Source: Bacteroidales bacterium (GTDB taxonomy: Bacteria > Bacteroidota > Bacteroidia > Bacteroidales > UBA7960). From it: a stretch of DNA of 6,686 bases. Positions 6,683-6,686 of this stretch are shown in pieces. The first letter of the stretch is position 1. The number at the start of each line of letters is the position of its first letter. Position numbers and translations under genes: made by a program. The stretch spans positions 1-6,686 of the forward strand of contig PWGY01000229.1 of assembly GCA_003554665.1 (NCBI GenBank), given 5' to 3'. The notes beneath the pieces are model-generated. The model was not told where the DNA came from and did not search any database. It saw nothing but the letters and a program-made list of their open reading frames with translations.

Positions 6683-6686
6683 TAAA

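Overview
The window looks like an ordinary chromosomal stretch of a Bacteroidota (Bacteroidetes) bacterium, probably of the Bacteroidales type. This is inferred from three things: the recF plus short DUF721 gene pair, the single promoter that can be read clearly (a TAnnTTTG -7 box, the Bacteroidota form, in front of the SRP RNA), and the general lack of strong Shine-Dalgarno sequences. No mobile element, CRISPR array, tRNA, rRNA or phage gene was seen.

Layout. Positions 1-1335 hold a rightward pair: recF, whose first roughly 30 codons lie outside the window, and a 97-residue DUF721/DciA-like protein. From 1328 to 6670 everything reads leftward. In transcription order this is the small SRP RNA (ffs), a transaldolase of the small TalC/FSA family, a long-form membrane NfeD serine protease, nicotinate phosphoribosyltransferase (pncB), nicotinamidase (pncA), and an unrecognised 317-residue protein built from four related segments. 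The two gene groups meet tail to tail with an 8-base overlap at 1328-1335.

How the genes work together. RecF and the DUF721 protein belong to replication and recombination. PncA (nicotinamide to nicotinate) and PncB (nicotinate to nicotinate mononucleotide) are consecutive steps of NAD salvage and are separated by only 2 bases, so they are almost certainly co-transcribed. The unknown protein follows 6 bases later, and nfeD precedes pncB by 30 bases, so nfeD-pncB-pncA-orf317 is a likely operon. The 122-base gap between tal and nfeD, and the 49-base gap between ffs and tal, leave room for separate transcription units, but no convincing promoter could be read there.

Nothing here is clearly a new system. 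The least explained item is the four-segment protein at 1328-2281. Its A-B-A'-B' internal duplication and its tight placement after the NAD salvage genes are the main points worth a second look.
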